A stretch of 10,088 nt of DNA, from positions 23,973 through 34,060 of the forward strand of contig CALMOR010000203.1 of assembly GCA_937872165.1 (NCBI GenBank). Reading direction: 5' to 3'. The position numbers were made by a program, and so were the translations under genes. The stretch comes from an uncultured Burkholderiales bacterium. Its GTDB lineage: Bacteria > Pseudomonadota > Gammaproteobacteria > Burkholderiales > Burkholderiaceae_D. The notes under the pieces were generated by a model. The model searched no databases and was not told the DNA's origin. It saw only the letters and a program-made list of their open reading frames with translations. Each line of letters starts with the position of its first letter. Within the stretch, counting starts at the first letter, position 1. This document shows positions 1 to 6,178 of the stretch, piece after piece.

Positions 1-151
1 TCTTCCAAGTGCGGGAATCAGGCCGATCGCCTCGCCGGCTCGGAGCTTCCAGGTCCTCCGACGAGACTCGCGTTCGCGGACGCCCGCGTCGGCCAACCTC
101 GTGATTCCGCCGGCCCCCGCTGCCGTTCGCTTCATGCGAATGACGATCGGC

Positions 152-184
152 AGGCCTGTTGCGCGTGTCCAACGCAAGCGGCCT
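152..184 (+). repeat. Two-part inverted repeat (stem, internal loop, stem)
   Basis: AGGCC (152-156) pairs with GGCCT (180-184). After a 2-by-2 internal loop, TTGCG (159-163) pairs with CGCAA (173-177), leaving a nine-base loop. No T tract follows, so it does not look like an intrinsic terminator. It could be an RNA leader structure if transcription starts upstream of it, or a DNA site if not. Confidence 0.4.
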
Positions 185-261
185 TGAAAAGTTGTGGTTT
201 CGTCCAAACGGGCGACTTTCGCTTCAGTTCCTGACAAAGGTTCCCATAGACTGAACTTCTT

Positions 262-280
262 GAAACGACTCGCGAGTTTC
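262..280. promoter_or_regulatory. Palindromic candidate operator upstream of the receptor gene
   Basis: The ten-base perfect palindrome ACTCGCGAGT (268-277) overlaps a second inverted repeat, GAAAC (262-266) with GTTTC (276-280). The two symmetries are slightly out of register. The site lies about 80 bases before the start codon, a normal place for an operator. It does not match the Fur consensus or a regulator site I can name. The operator role is inference from symmetry and position only. Confidence 0.25.
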
Positions 281-326
281 GGTCGCGATTCATTGATTCG
301 TTCCAGTGCTTCTCCAAGCACCGATC

Positions 327-352
327 CGGGCGAGAGCCCGTTCTAGAAGGGA
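327..352 (+). promoter_or_regulatory. GNRA-loop hairpin next to the receptor's ribosome binding site
   Basis: CGGGC (327-331) and GCCCG (336-340) form a five-base-pair G/C stem closed by a GAGA loop, which fits the stable GNRA tetraloop class. Four bases later comes the ribosome binding site AGAAGGGA (345-352), whose purine core ends six bases before the ATG at 358. The hairpin leaves the ribosome binding site single-stranded and may act as an mRNA 5' stabiliser or set translation level. That role is inferred. Confidence 0.45.
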
Positions 353-357
353 CCACC

Positions 358-3048
358 ATGTTTAGAGAAGTACCAATCGCGCGCGCACTGCGCCTCGTTT
401 GCGGAGTCGCTGCCGCCGGAGCGTCGATCGGAGCCATCGCCCAGGACGTCCAGCGCGGCGAGCGGGTCGAGGTGACCGGCTCCGCCATCCGACAACTCGA
501 CGCCGAGACTTCCGTTCCGTTGACAGTTCTCAAGGTCGACGACCTCAAGAAAGAGGGCGTGACCACGATCGAGCAGGTGCTCACGCGCATCGCGGCCAGC
601 CAGACGCAGCAGACCACCAGCCAGTCGGTCGGCTCCACGACGGGGGGTGCATCGTTCGCCAACCTGCGCGGCCTCGGTCAGAACAAGACGCTGGTCCTGT
701 TGAACGGCCGGCGCATCGCGAACAACGCGATCGACAGTTCGGCCCCGGACCTGAACACGATTCCGTTCGCGGCGCTCGAGCGCGTCGAAGTGCTTCGCGA
801 CGGTGCTTCGGCTCTCTACGGAACGGACGCCATCGGCGGCGTGATCAACTTCATCACGCGCAAGGATTTCCAGGGCGGCACCGCGACGGTCGGGGCCGAC
901 TCGCCCCGTCACCCGGGCGGCCACTCCGACAATGCCAACATCGGATATGGATTCGGCGACTTGGCGGCCGATCGCTTCAACGTCCTGGGATTCTTCGACT
1001 ACGAGAAACAGGATCCGCTCCGCGAGTCGCAACGCGACGTCGCGACCCGTATCGTGCGGACCTCGCCGACGACCTTCCCGGGTCAGTACAACCAGGGTGG
1101 CAACGTGCAGAACCCGGCGGCGCCGGCCTGCTTTCCGCCCGACGGCGTCTTCCTCGGCAACCCGGCGCCGAACGGCGACCGGTCTTGCGGCTACATCTTT
1201 CCGAACAAGGTCGACCTGATTCCGAACACCGAACGTTTCTCGGGGCTCCTGCGCGGAACGCTGCAGGTCACTCCGGATTCGGAACTGAGCCTCGAGTATT
1301 TCGGTTCGCAGAACAAGAACAACACCGTCGTCGCCGGCAATCCCTATGGCGCCGCCTTCATCAATCCGGGCACCACGTATTATCCGGGCAACGGCATCAC
1401 GCCCCTGCCGACGGCGTTCACGCTGAATCCGGCCTATTTCCCGGCGACCGCACCCGCGGGCGGCCTGCCCGGCCTCGTCCGCCTGCGTTGGCGCGACACC
1501 ACGAGCGGCGGACGTCAGGAAATGACGACCAACACGCAGCATCGGGTCGTTCTCCAGTATTCGGGGACGGCCTATTCGTGGGATTACCAGGTCGCCGGCT
1601 CCTATAACGAGAACAAGATCGCCGACCGCCTGACCAACGGCTATACCGACGGCACGCTCGTGATGGCCGGCCTGCTGAACGGAACGATCAATCCGTTCGG
1701 AGACCAGAGCGCAGCGGGTACCGCGTTGTTGAACCAGGCGGCCGCGCGCGGCGAACTGTTCAAGGCGAAGGGCACGGTCACTTCGGTCGATGCCAAGGCC
1801 AGCCGCGAGATCGGCGACTGGTTCGGTTCGGGGCGCCAGTCGGCTGTCGCCTTCGGCAGCGAGTTCCGCTACGAGAAGTTCTCGGATGTGGCCAACTCGG
1901 ACTTCGCCGCGTTGGTCGTCAACAGCACGGGCTTCGATCCGGGGACCAACAACGTCGGCAATCGCCACGTGTCGGCCGCCTACGCAGAATTGAACGTGCC
2001 GGTCCTGAAGTCGCTCGACTTCACCGCGGCCATTCGCTACGACAAGTACAGCGACTTCGGCAACACGACGAATCCCAAGGGCGGTTTCCGCTTCCAGCCG
2101 ATCCAGCAGGTTCTGTTCCGTGGCTCGTATTCGACGGGATTCCGTGCACCGTCGCTGTTCGACCTGAATGCGCCCTCGGTGTACACCAACACCGGCAACG
2201 CGTACAACGATCCGGTTCGCTGCCCGGGCGGGAACCCACTTCCCGGCGTATCCCGCGGCGACAATTGCCAGGTGCAGTTCCAGGCTCTGATCGGCGGGAA
2301 CAAGGCGCTGCAGGCGGAAACATCGAAGAACTATTCGCTCGGTACCGTCATCGAACCGGTGAAGAACCTGACGGTCAGTATCGACCTGTGGCAGGTCCTG
2401 CTGAAGAAGCAGATCAGCGGTCTCTCCCAGGACACCATCTTCGCCGATCCGGTCAAGTACGCGGCACTCTTTCACCGCGCTCCGGACGGGTCGCTTTCGA
2501 CGGATGGTTCGCTCTGCCCGGGACCGAATTGCGGCTACATCGAGGACACGAACGCCAACCTGGGTCGCATCAAGACGAATGGCCTCGATCTCGGGGTCGG
2601 ATACACGTTCCCGGTCGAGTACGTCGGCACCTTCGCAGTGGGTGCGAACGCCACGTACGTGCACCGGTACCTGTACCAGAACGAAGAGGGCGGCGAGTAC
2701 TTCCAGAATGTCGGCGTCTATTCGGGAAACAATCCGATCTTCAAATGGCAGGCCGCGGTGAACGTCGACTGGACTCGCGGCCCGTTCGGCCTGGGCGTCG
2801 CCAGCCGCTACAAGACCGGCTATCTGGACCAGGACCCGAGCAACCACGTCAGCTCCTACATCCTGTTCGATGCGTACGGAAGCTATCAGCCGATCAAGAA
2901 CATCACGCTCACAGTCGGCATGAAGAACATCGCCGATCGCCAGCCGCCGTTCTCGAACCAGACGCTGACTTTCCAGGTCGGCTACGATCCGCGTTATTCG
3001 GATCCGCTGGGCCGCACGCTCTACGGTCGCGCGTCGATCACGTTCTGA
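358..3048 (+). CDS. TonB-dependent outer-membrane receptor
   Basis: This 896-residue protein is an outer-membrane receptor that imports a ligand using energy passed on by TonB. Residues 1-29 look like a signal peptide ending at AIAQ-D. A TonB-box-like segment (RVEVTGS, about 36-42) is followed by the plug domain (about 52-168), with the typical LRGLGQNKTLVLLNGRR, LERVEVLRDGASALYGTDAIGG and VINFITR stretches. The rest is a long beta-barrel rich in aromatic and Asn/Gly residues, ending in a terminal Phe as outer-membrane proteins do. There is no N-terminal signalling (secretin/STN) domain, so it probably does not signal to an anti-sigma factor. Three close cysteine pairs (258/277, 622/637, 720/725) may clip extracellular loops. 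The ligand cannot be named. The ATG at 358 is backed by a good ribosome binding site and the signal peptide. Confidence 0.95.
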   Translation: MFREVPIARALRLVCGVAAAGASIGAIAQDVQRGERVEVTGSAIRQLDAETSVPLTVLKVDDLKKEGVTTIEQVLTRIAASQTQQTTSQSVGSTTGGASFANLRGLGQNKTLVLLNGRRIANNAIDSSAPDLNTIPFAALERVEVLRDGASALYGTDAIGGVINFITRKDFQGGTATVGADSPRHPGGHSDNANIGYGFGDLAADRFNVLGFFDYEKQDPLRESQRDVATRIVRTSPTTFPGQYNQGGNVQNPAAPACFPPDGVFLGNPAPNGDRSCGYIFPNKVDLIPNTERFSGLLRGTLQVTPDSELSLEYFGSQNKNNTVVAGNPYGAAFINPGTTYYPGNGITPLPTAFTLNPAYFPATAPAGGLPGLVRLRWRDTTSGGRQEMTTNTQHRVVLQYSGTAYSWDYQVAGSYNENKIADRLTNGYTDGTLVMAGLLNGTINPFGDQSAAGTALLNQAAARGELFKAKGTVTSVDAKASREIGDWFGSGRQSAVAFGSEFRYEKFSDVANSDFAALVVNSTGFDPGTNNVGNRHVSAAYAELNVPVLKSLDFTAAIRYDKYSDFGNTTNPKGGFRFQPIQQVLFRGSYSTGFRAPSLFDLNAPSVYTNTGNAYNDPVRCPGGNPLPGVSRGDNCQVQFQALIGGNKALQAETSKNYSLGTVIEPVKNLTVSIDLWQVLLKKQISGLSQDTIFADPVKYAALFHRAPDGSLSTDGSLCPGPNCGYIEDTNANLGRIKTNGLDLGVGYTFPVEYVGTFAVGANATYVHRYLYQNEEGGEYFQNVGVYSGNNPIFKWQAAVNVDWTRGPFGLGVASRYKTGYLDQDPSNHVSSYILFDAYGSYQPIKNITLTVGMKNIADRQPPFSNQTLTFQVGYDPRYSDPLGRTLYGRASITF

Positions 3049-3054
3049 TCGACG

Positions 3055-3083
3055 TCGGCTGTCCCGGCTTCGGGGGCAGCCGA
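3055..3083 (+). repeat. First hairpin of a tandem 3' structure after the receptor gene
   Basis: An eleven-base-pair stem (3055-3065 with 3073-3083, one G-T pair) closes a seven-base loop. It begins six bases after the stop codon and lies directly before the T-tract terminator. There is no T run after it, so it more likely protects the 3' end or helps termination than terminates alone. Confidence 0.55.
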
Positions 3084-3092
3084 TCCGGAAGG

Positions 3093-3124
3093 CCCGACCT
3101 GATGACAGGTCGGGTTTTTTTTTT
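3093..3124 (+). terminator. Intrinsic terminator of the receptor gene
   Basis: CCCGACCTG (3093-3101) pairs perfectly with CAGGTCGGG (3106-3114) around the loop ATGA, and ten T residues follow at 3115-3124. This is a textbook Rho-independent terminator. It separates the receptor from the tonB operon, so the two are probably transcribed from different promoters. Confidence 0.95.
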
Positions 3125-3232
3125 GGGTCGGGCACTCCGTCGCGACGACGTGCATCGAATCGGCCTGCGCGCGGCGCCGGCGCACGTCGATGAGACAGGC
3201 GGGTCGTGGACGCGGGCCCGGTAGCCGGCGGC

Positions 3233-3254
3233 GTCTTAAAGCGCCTTGTAAGAC
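3233..3254. promoter_or_regulatory. Candidate operator upstream of tonB
   Basis: A 22-base imperfect palindrome has perfect six-base arms, GTCTTA and TAAGAC, around a ten-base centre. It sits in the A/T-richer part of the tonB leader, about 170 bases before the start codon. No Fur-box pattern is seen. A binding site for a dimeric regulator is plausible but is inference from symmetry. Confidence 0.25.
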
Positions 3255-3413
3255 AGCTGATTAGTTTTGCCGCGATCTGGGCTTTCAGAGGGCTTGGTGT
3301 AACATTCTTGCCGCTGCGAGCGCCTCGCACGCTTCACAAAAACGACTCCCCTCTTGCCATTGCCGGTCCGATGGCTGGGCCGGCTTCTTGCTCTTGCAAG
3401 TCGAATTCGATCT

Positions 3414-3417
3414 GGAG
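3414..3417 (+). promoter_or_regulatory. Ribosome binding site that fixes the tonB start
   Basis: GGAG lies nine bases before the ATG at 3427. The in-frame TTG at 3421 would leave only three bases, too few for normal initiation, so the ATG is preferred. Confidence 0.7.
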
Positions 3418-3426
3418 TGATTGTTT

Positions 3427-4080
3427 ATGGATTATGCGCAGGAGCAGCGAAATCCGACGAAGCATCTGGTCGGCATCGCTGTCGTCGTCCTTCTTCATGT
3501 CGCATTGGTGTATGCGCTGCTGAACGGACTCGCGACGAAGGTGATCGAGGTGATCAAGAAGCCTCTCGAGACCCAGATCATCGAAGAGGTGAAGCCGCCG
3601 CCTCCGCCGCCGCCACAGGTCCAGTTGCCGCCGCCTCCGAAATTCGTCACGCCGCCGCCGCCCTATATTCCGCCGCCCGAGGTGCAGGTCAACGTGCCGC
3701 CGCCGCCCAACACGATCGCAACCACGACCAACGTGGTGCCGGTCGAGACGCCGCCGATCGCAGCCGTTCGCCCGCCGGAGCCCATCCCGGGACCGCCCGC
3801 TCCGCCCGCCAAGAGTGCGCGGACCGCGTGCCCGAACTACGCGAAGGTGATGGGGGACCAGGCCTATCCAAAGGAAGCCATCCGCGAAGGAATCTCGCAC
3901 GGAGAAGCCACCATCCGCTTCGTGGTCAGCGGCAGCGGCGAAGTCAAGGATGTGAGCGCGGTCGCCAGCTCCAATCGCTACTTCGCCCGTGCGGCGATAG
4001 CCACCGTCAAGACCTACCAGTGCATCGGCCAGGGCCAGGAAATCGTTTTCGAAATCCCTTTCACCTACAACCTGAATTAA
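3427..4080 (+). CDS. tonB: Energy transducer TonB
   Basis: TonB links the inner-membrane ExbB-ExbD proton channel to outer-membrane receptors across the periplasm. The 217-residue protein has a short cytoplasmic end, one membrane anchor (about 13-36) with His24 in a position like the conserved TonB membrane histidine, a proline-rich spacer (about 57-127, including seven prolines in a row at 57-63), and a C-terminal TonB domain (about 137-217) with YPKEAIREGISHGEATIRFVVSG-type features shortened here to the core. Cys135 and Cys199 flank this domain and could form a periplasmic disulfide. The order anchor, proline spacer, globular end is diagnostic. It is the first gene of a five-gene set, 90 bases ahead of exbB. 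The polyproline run probably makes translation depend on elongation factor P. Confidence 0.95.
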   Translation: MDYAQEQRNPTKHLVGIAVVVLLHVALVYALLNGLATKVIEVIKKPLETQIIEEVKPPPPPPPQVQLPPPPKFVTPPPPYIPPPEVQVNVPPPPNTIATTTNVVPVETPPIAAVRPPEPIPGPPAPPAKSARTACPNYAKVMGDQAYPKEAIREGISHGEATIRFVVSGSGEVKDVSAVASSNRYFARAAIATVKTYQCIGQGQEIVFEIPFTYNLN

Positions 4081-4170
4081 TCACGCTGCAGGCACGGGAA
4101 AGTCGGCACGCGGTTCGCGATGTCCGCCTTTCGTCGGCTGCATCACCGACACGTTTTCTAGGAGAGTTTC

Positions 4171-5091
4171 ATGAGACTACCGACCACCCTGCGAGCCATC
4201 GGGTTCGCATGCACTCTGGCGCTGATGACCTGCGGCATCGTCACGTCGCAAGCCGTCCGGGCCCAAAGCACGACGACGACGACCCCCGACACTGCCGCGC
4301 CGGCAGCGGCCCCGGCTACCGATTCGATGGCCAAGACGGATGTCTCCGCGACGCCCACATCGAGCGAAGCCGTCGACAATCCCTATGGCCTGGAAGCGCT
4401 TTGGAAGGGCGGTGACTTCATCGCCAAGACCGTCCTGGTCGTGCTCGTCATCATGTCGATGGGCAGCTGGTACATCATGATCACGAAGCTGTTCGAGCAG
4501 ACCAAGCTGATGAAGCAGGCGAAGTCGGCGAACAAGACCTTCTGGAACGCACCGTCGGTTCCGCAGGGCATCAACACGTTGAAGAGCGGCAGTCCCTTCC
4601 GCTTCATCGCGGAATCGGGCATGCAGGCGACCGAACGGCACGAGGGTCTGCTGGGCGGCGTCGACCTCAACACGTGGGTGACGATGTCGGTGCAGCGGGC
4701 CGTCGAGAACGTCCAGAACCGCCTGCAGGACGGCCTCGCCTTCCTCGCGACGGTCGGTTCGACGGCCCCGTTCGTTGGACTGTTCGGGACCGTCTGGGGG
4801 ATCTACCACGCGTTGACGGCCATCGGCATCGCAGGCCAGGCGTCGATCGACAAGGTGGCCGGCCCCGTCGGCGAAGCACTCATCATGACGGCGATCGGTC
4901 TCGCGGTCGCGGTGCCGGCAGTGCTCGGATACAACTGGCTCGTCCGTCGCAACAAGACGAGCATGGAGCGGGTGCGGGCCTTCGGTTCGGACATCCACTC
5001 GGTGCTGCTGGGCGGCGGCACGACCCGGGTCGTCGCCCCCGCGACGACCACTACGACGGCTCGTCCGGCAGCTGTCTCGCGAGTGAGCTGA
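4171..5091 (+). CDS. exbB: ExbB proton-channel subunit (MotA/TolQ/ExbB family)
   Basis: ExbB forms the inner-membrane pentamer that, with ExbD, turns proton flow into work on TonB. The 306-residue protein starts with a signal-like hydrophobic segment (about 8-30) and a Thr/Ala/Pro-rich periplasmic part (about 32-66), as in the long ExbB subgroup. Three membrane segments follow: about 82-105, 188-214 and 232-257. The family signature is clear: ATVGSTAPFVGLFGTVWGI in the second, and EALIMTAIGLAVAVPAVLGYN in the third. Glu235 and Thr240 match the Glu176/Thr181 pair of E. coli ExbB, which lines the channel. The C-terminal tail again has a five-threonine tract. GGAGAG at 4161-4166 precedes the ATG well. 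It nearly touches the first exbD (three bases between), so they are probably translationally coupled. Confidence 0.94.
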   Translation: MRLPTTLRAIGFACTLALMTCGIVTSQAVRAQSTTTTTPDTAAPAAAPATDSMAKTDVSATPTSSEAVDNPYGLEALWKGGDFIAKTVLVVLVIMSMGSWYIMITKLFEQTKLMKQAKSANKTFWNAPSVPQGINTLKSGSPFRFIAESGMQATERHEGLLGGVDLNTWVTMSVQRAVENVQNRLQDGLAFLATVGSTAPFVGLFGTVWGIYHALTAIGIAGQASIDKVAGPVGEALIMTAIGLAVAVPAVLGYNWLVRRNKTSMERVRAFGSDIHSVLLGGGTTRVVAPATTTTTARPAAVSRVS

Positions 5092-5094
5092 ACG

Positions 5095-5526
5095 ATGGCG
5101 ATGACGATTGGTACGGACTCGGGGGACGAGGACGAGATCGTCTCGGCCATCAACACGACTCCGTTGGTAGACGTGATGCTGGTGCTGCTGATCATCTTCC
5201 TGATCACCATCCCGGTCGTCACCCACACGATTCCGGTCACGTTGCCGAAGGAGACCAACGTCCCGCGCCAGACGAAGCCCGAGACGATCAACCTGTCCGT
5301 CAACAAGGACGGGGACATGTTCTGGAACGACCAGCGCGTGTCGGATCTCGAGGCACTCGTGACGCGGCTGAAGAAGGTCTCGCCCAACGTGCCGCAACCC
5401 GAGGTCCAGATCCGCGGCGACGGCGGGGCCCGCTACGAGTACGTCGGCAAGGTGGTCTTCGCTTGCCAGCGGGCCGGCATCGTGAAGATCGGATTCGTGA
5501 CCGAACCGCCGCCGCGCGGGGGTTGA
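5095..5526 (+). CDS. exbD: ExbD, first copy
   Basis: ExbD is the second subunit of the TonB motor; its single membrane helix sits inside the ExbB pentamer. The 143-residue protein has a short acidic cytoplasmic end, a membrane helix at about 24-44 with the motif INTTPLVDVMLVLLIIFLI, and a periplasmic domain to the end. Asp26 corresponds to the proton-carrying Asp25 of E. coli ExbD. The start codon lies three bases after the exbB stop with no strong ribosome binding site of its own in the gap, so coupling to exbB translation is likely. It differs clearly from the second copy outside the membrane helix. Confidence 0.94.
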   Translation: MAMTIGTDSGDEDEIVSAINTTPLVDVMLVLLIIFLITIPVVTHTIPVTLPKETNVPRQTKPETINLSVNKDGDMFWNDQRVSDLEALVTRLKKVSPNVPQPEVQIRGDGGARYEYVGKVVFACQRAGIVKIGFVTEPPPRGG

Positions 5527-5568
5527 CCCTGCGGGTCAGCCGCCGCGCCGGGACTTCGAGGCGCGGCG
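5524..5568 (+). repeat. Two adjacent perfect hairpins between the exbD copies
   Basis: TGACCC (5524-5529) pairs with GGGTCA (5533-5538) around a three-base loop, and it starts inside the first exbD stop codon. Two bases later, CGCCGCGCC (5541-5549) pairs perfectly with GGCGCGGCG (5560-5568) around a ten-base loop. No T run follows, so transcription probably reads through. They may be a processing or stabilising element that sets the ratio of upstream to downstream message. Confidence 0.55.
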
Positions 5569-5608
5569 ATCCATCGATGTCGTCAAGCAAAGCAGTCGGA
5601 GAGATTCC

Positions 5609-6040
5609 ATGGCAATGAACCTAGGGTCGTCGAGCGCGTCCGGTGAACCGGAGGTGATGGTCGACATGAACACGACCCCTCTGATCGACGTGATGCTGGT
5701 CCTGCTGATCATGCTGATCATCACGATCCCGATCCAGTTGCACGCCGTCAATCTCAACATGCCTGCCGGCAATCCTCCGCCGCCGCCCACGCCGCCGGAA
5801 GTCGTGCAGCTCGATATCGACTTCGACGGCACCGTGGTCTGGAACGGCGAGGTACAGCCCAACCGCGCGGCGATGGAAAGCAAGATGGCTGCCGCCGTCG
5901 CCCAGCCGATTCAGCCGGAGGTGCACATCCGGCCCAACAAGCTGGTGGCCTACCGTTCGGTCGCGGCGGTGATGGCGTCGGCGCAAAGGCTCGGGCTGTC
6001 GAAGATCGGCATCGTCGGCAACGAACAGTTCGTCAACTGA
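5609..6040 (+). CDS. exbD: ExbD, second copy
   Basis: This is another 143-residue ExbD. The membrane helix at about 25-45 carries MNTTPLIDVMLVLLIMLII, with Asp27 as the equivalent of the functional aspartate. A short proline-rich linker (about 56-63) follows, then the periplasmic domain (about 66-143). GGAGAG at 5598-5603 gives it its own good ribosome binding site, unlike the first copy. Two exbD genes in one ton operon are known, for example in Xanthomonas, where the second was reported to be dispensable for iron uptake but needed for other traits. Whether the two copies here pair with each other or serve different receptors cannot be told from sequence. Confidence 0.93.
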   Translation: MAMNLGSSSASGEPEVMVDMNTTPLIDVMLVLLIMLIITIPIQLHAVNLNMPAGNPPPPPTPPEVVQLDIDFDGTVVWNGEVQPNRAAMESKMAAAVAQPIQPEVHIRPNKLVAYRSVAAVMASAQRLGLSKIGIVGNEQFVN

Positions 6041-6178
6041 ACGAACGGCAGACGGCGTCTCGTCGGACGGGGCGCTGGCGCTCCGGTTCTCGTCAGGGCC
6101 GGTCGGCGTTCCGCTGCGTTCACACCATCGATAACGATCGATAGCGCGTCGAATCGGCGCTCATCCCGAGGATCTCTC
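6041..6178 (+). other. Gap between the second exbD and the TPR gene, with one hairpin
   Basis: A seven-base-pair stem (6068-6074 with 6079-6085, one G-T pair) closes the loop CTGG. No T tract follows, so it is not a clear terminator and the TPR gene is probably in the same transcript. ATCGAT occurs twice around a four-base spacer at about 6126-6141. GAGGA at 6168-6172 is the ribosome binding site of the next gene. Confidence 0.4.

Larger units (their letters stand above)
1..357. other. Non-coding leader region upstream of the receptor gene
   Basis: I find no convincing gene here. The reading frames across it lack the strong third-position G/C bias seen in the neighbouring genes. A minus-strand frame opens at an ATG at 135-133 and runs off the left edge, but it has no ribosome binding site and only moderate third-position bias. 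The region holds inverted repeats at 152-184 and 262-280 and a hairpin at 327-340, listed separately. I see no good sigma-70 promoter: CTGACA at 231-236 and TAGACT at 247-252 resemble -35 and -10 boxes, but only 10 bases separate them. It is probably the promoter and 5' leader of the receptor gene plus the gap to an unseen upstream gene. Confidence 0.5.
3125..3426. other. Non-coding leader of the tonB operon with several inverted repeats
   Basis: No gene is supported here. The stretch should contain the tonB promoter, but I find no clear -35/-10 pair; TAACAT at 3300-3305 could be a -10 box without a good partner. Visible symmetry includes CGACGTGC (3146-3153) with GCACGTCG (3182-3189), GTCTTA (3233-3238) with TAAGAC (3249-3254), GCCGG (3362-3366) with CCGGC (3380-3384), CTTGC (3387-3391 area) with GCAAG just after it, and the palindrome TCGAATTCGA (3401-3410). 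The base composition from about 3236 to 3350 is richer in A/T than the genes, as expected of a promoter region. Confidence 0.45.

Noticed and set aside
1..135. The beginning of a leftward gene (ATG at 135-133, running off the left edge)
   Set aside because: Only 45 codons are visible, there is no ribosome binding site, third-position bias is moderate, and I recognise no motif. It cannot be excluded without upstream sequence.
130..357. A cobalamin or other known riboswitch upstream of the receptor
   Set aside because: I looked for the cobalamin-box pattern and other familiar aptamer cores and saw none; only generic hairpins are present.
343..3330. A 995-codon open frame on the minus strand opposite the whole receptor gene
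   Set aside because: Its translation is dominated by Arg, Val, Asp and Ala and has no recognisable domain. It is the expected mirror of a high-GC gene with few TTA, CTA and TCA codons, while the plus strand encodes a clear receptor.
3206..3523. A possible 105-residue plus-strand protein across the tonB leader
   Set aside because: It overlaps the tonB start, lacks coding bias, and its translation is Ser/Arg/Trp-rich with no motif.
3597..3720. CCG-rich repetitive DNA in tonB
   Set aside because: It is the normal codon pattern of the proline-rich TonB spacer, not a separate repeat element.
4177..5397. A 406-codon minus-strand open frame opposite exbB and exbD
   Set aside because: Composition is His/Arg/Asp-rich with no family match, and the plus strand encodes unmistakable ExbB and ExbD.
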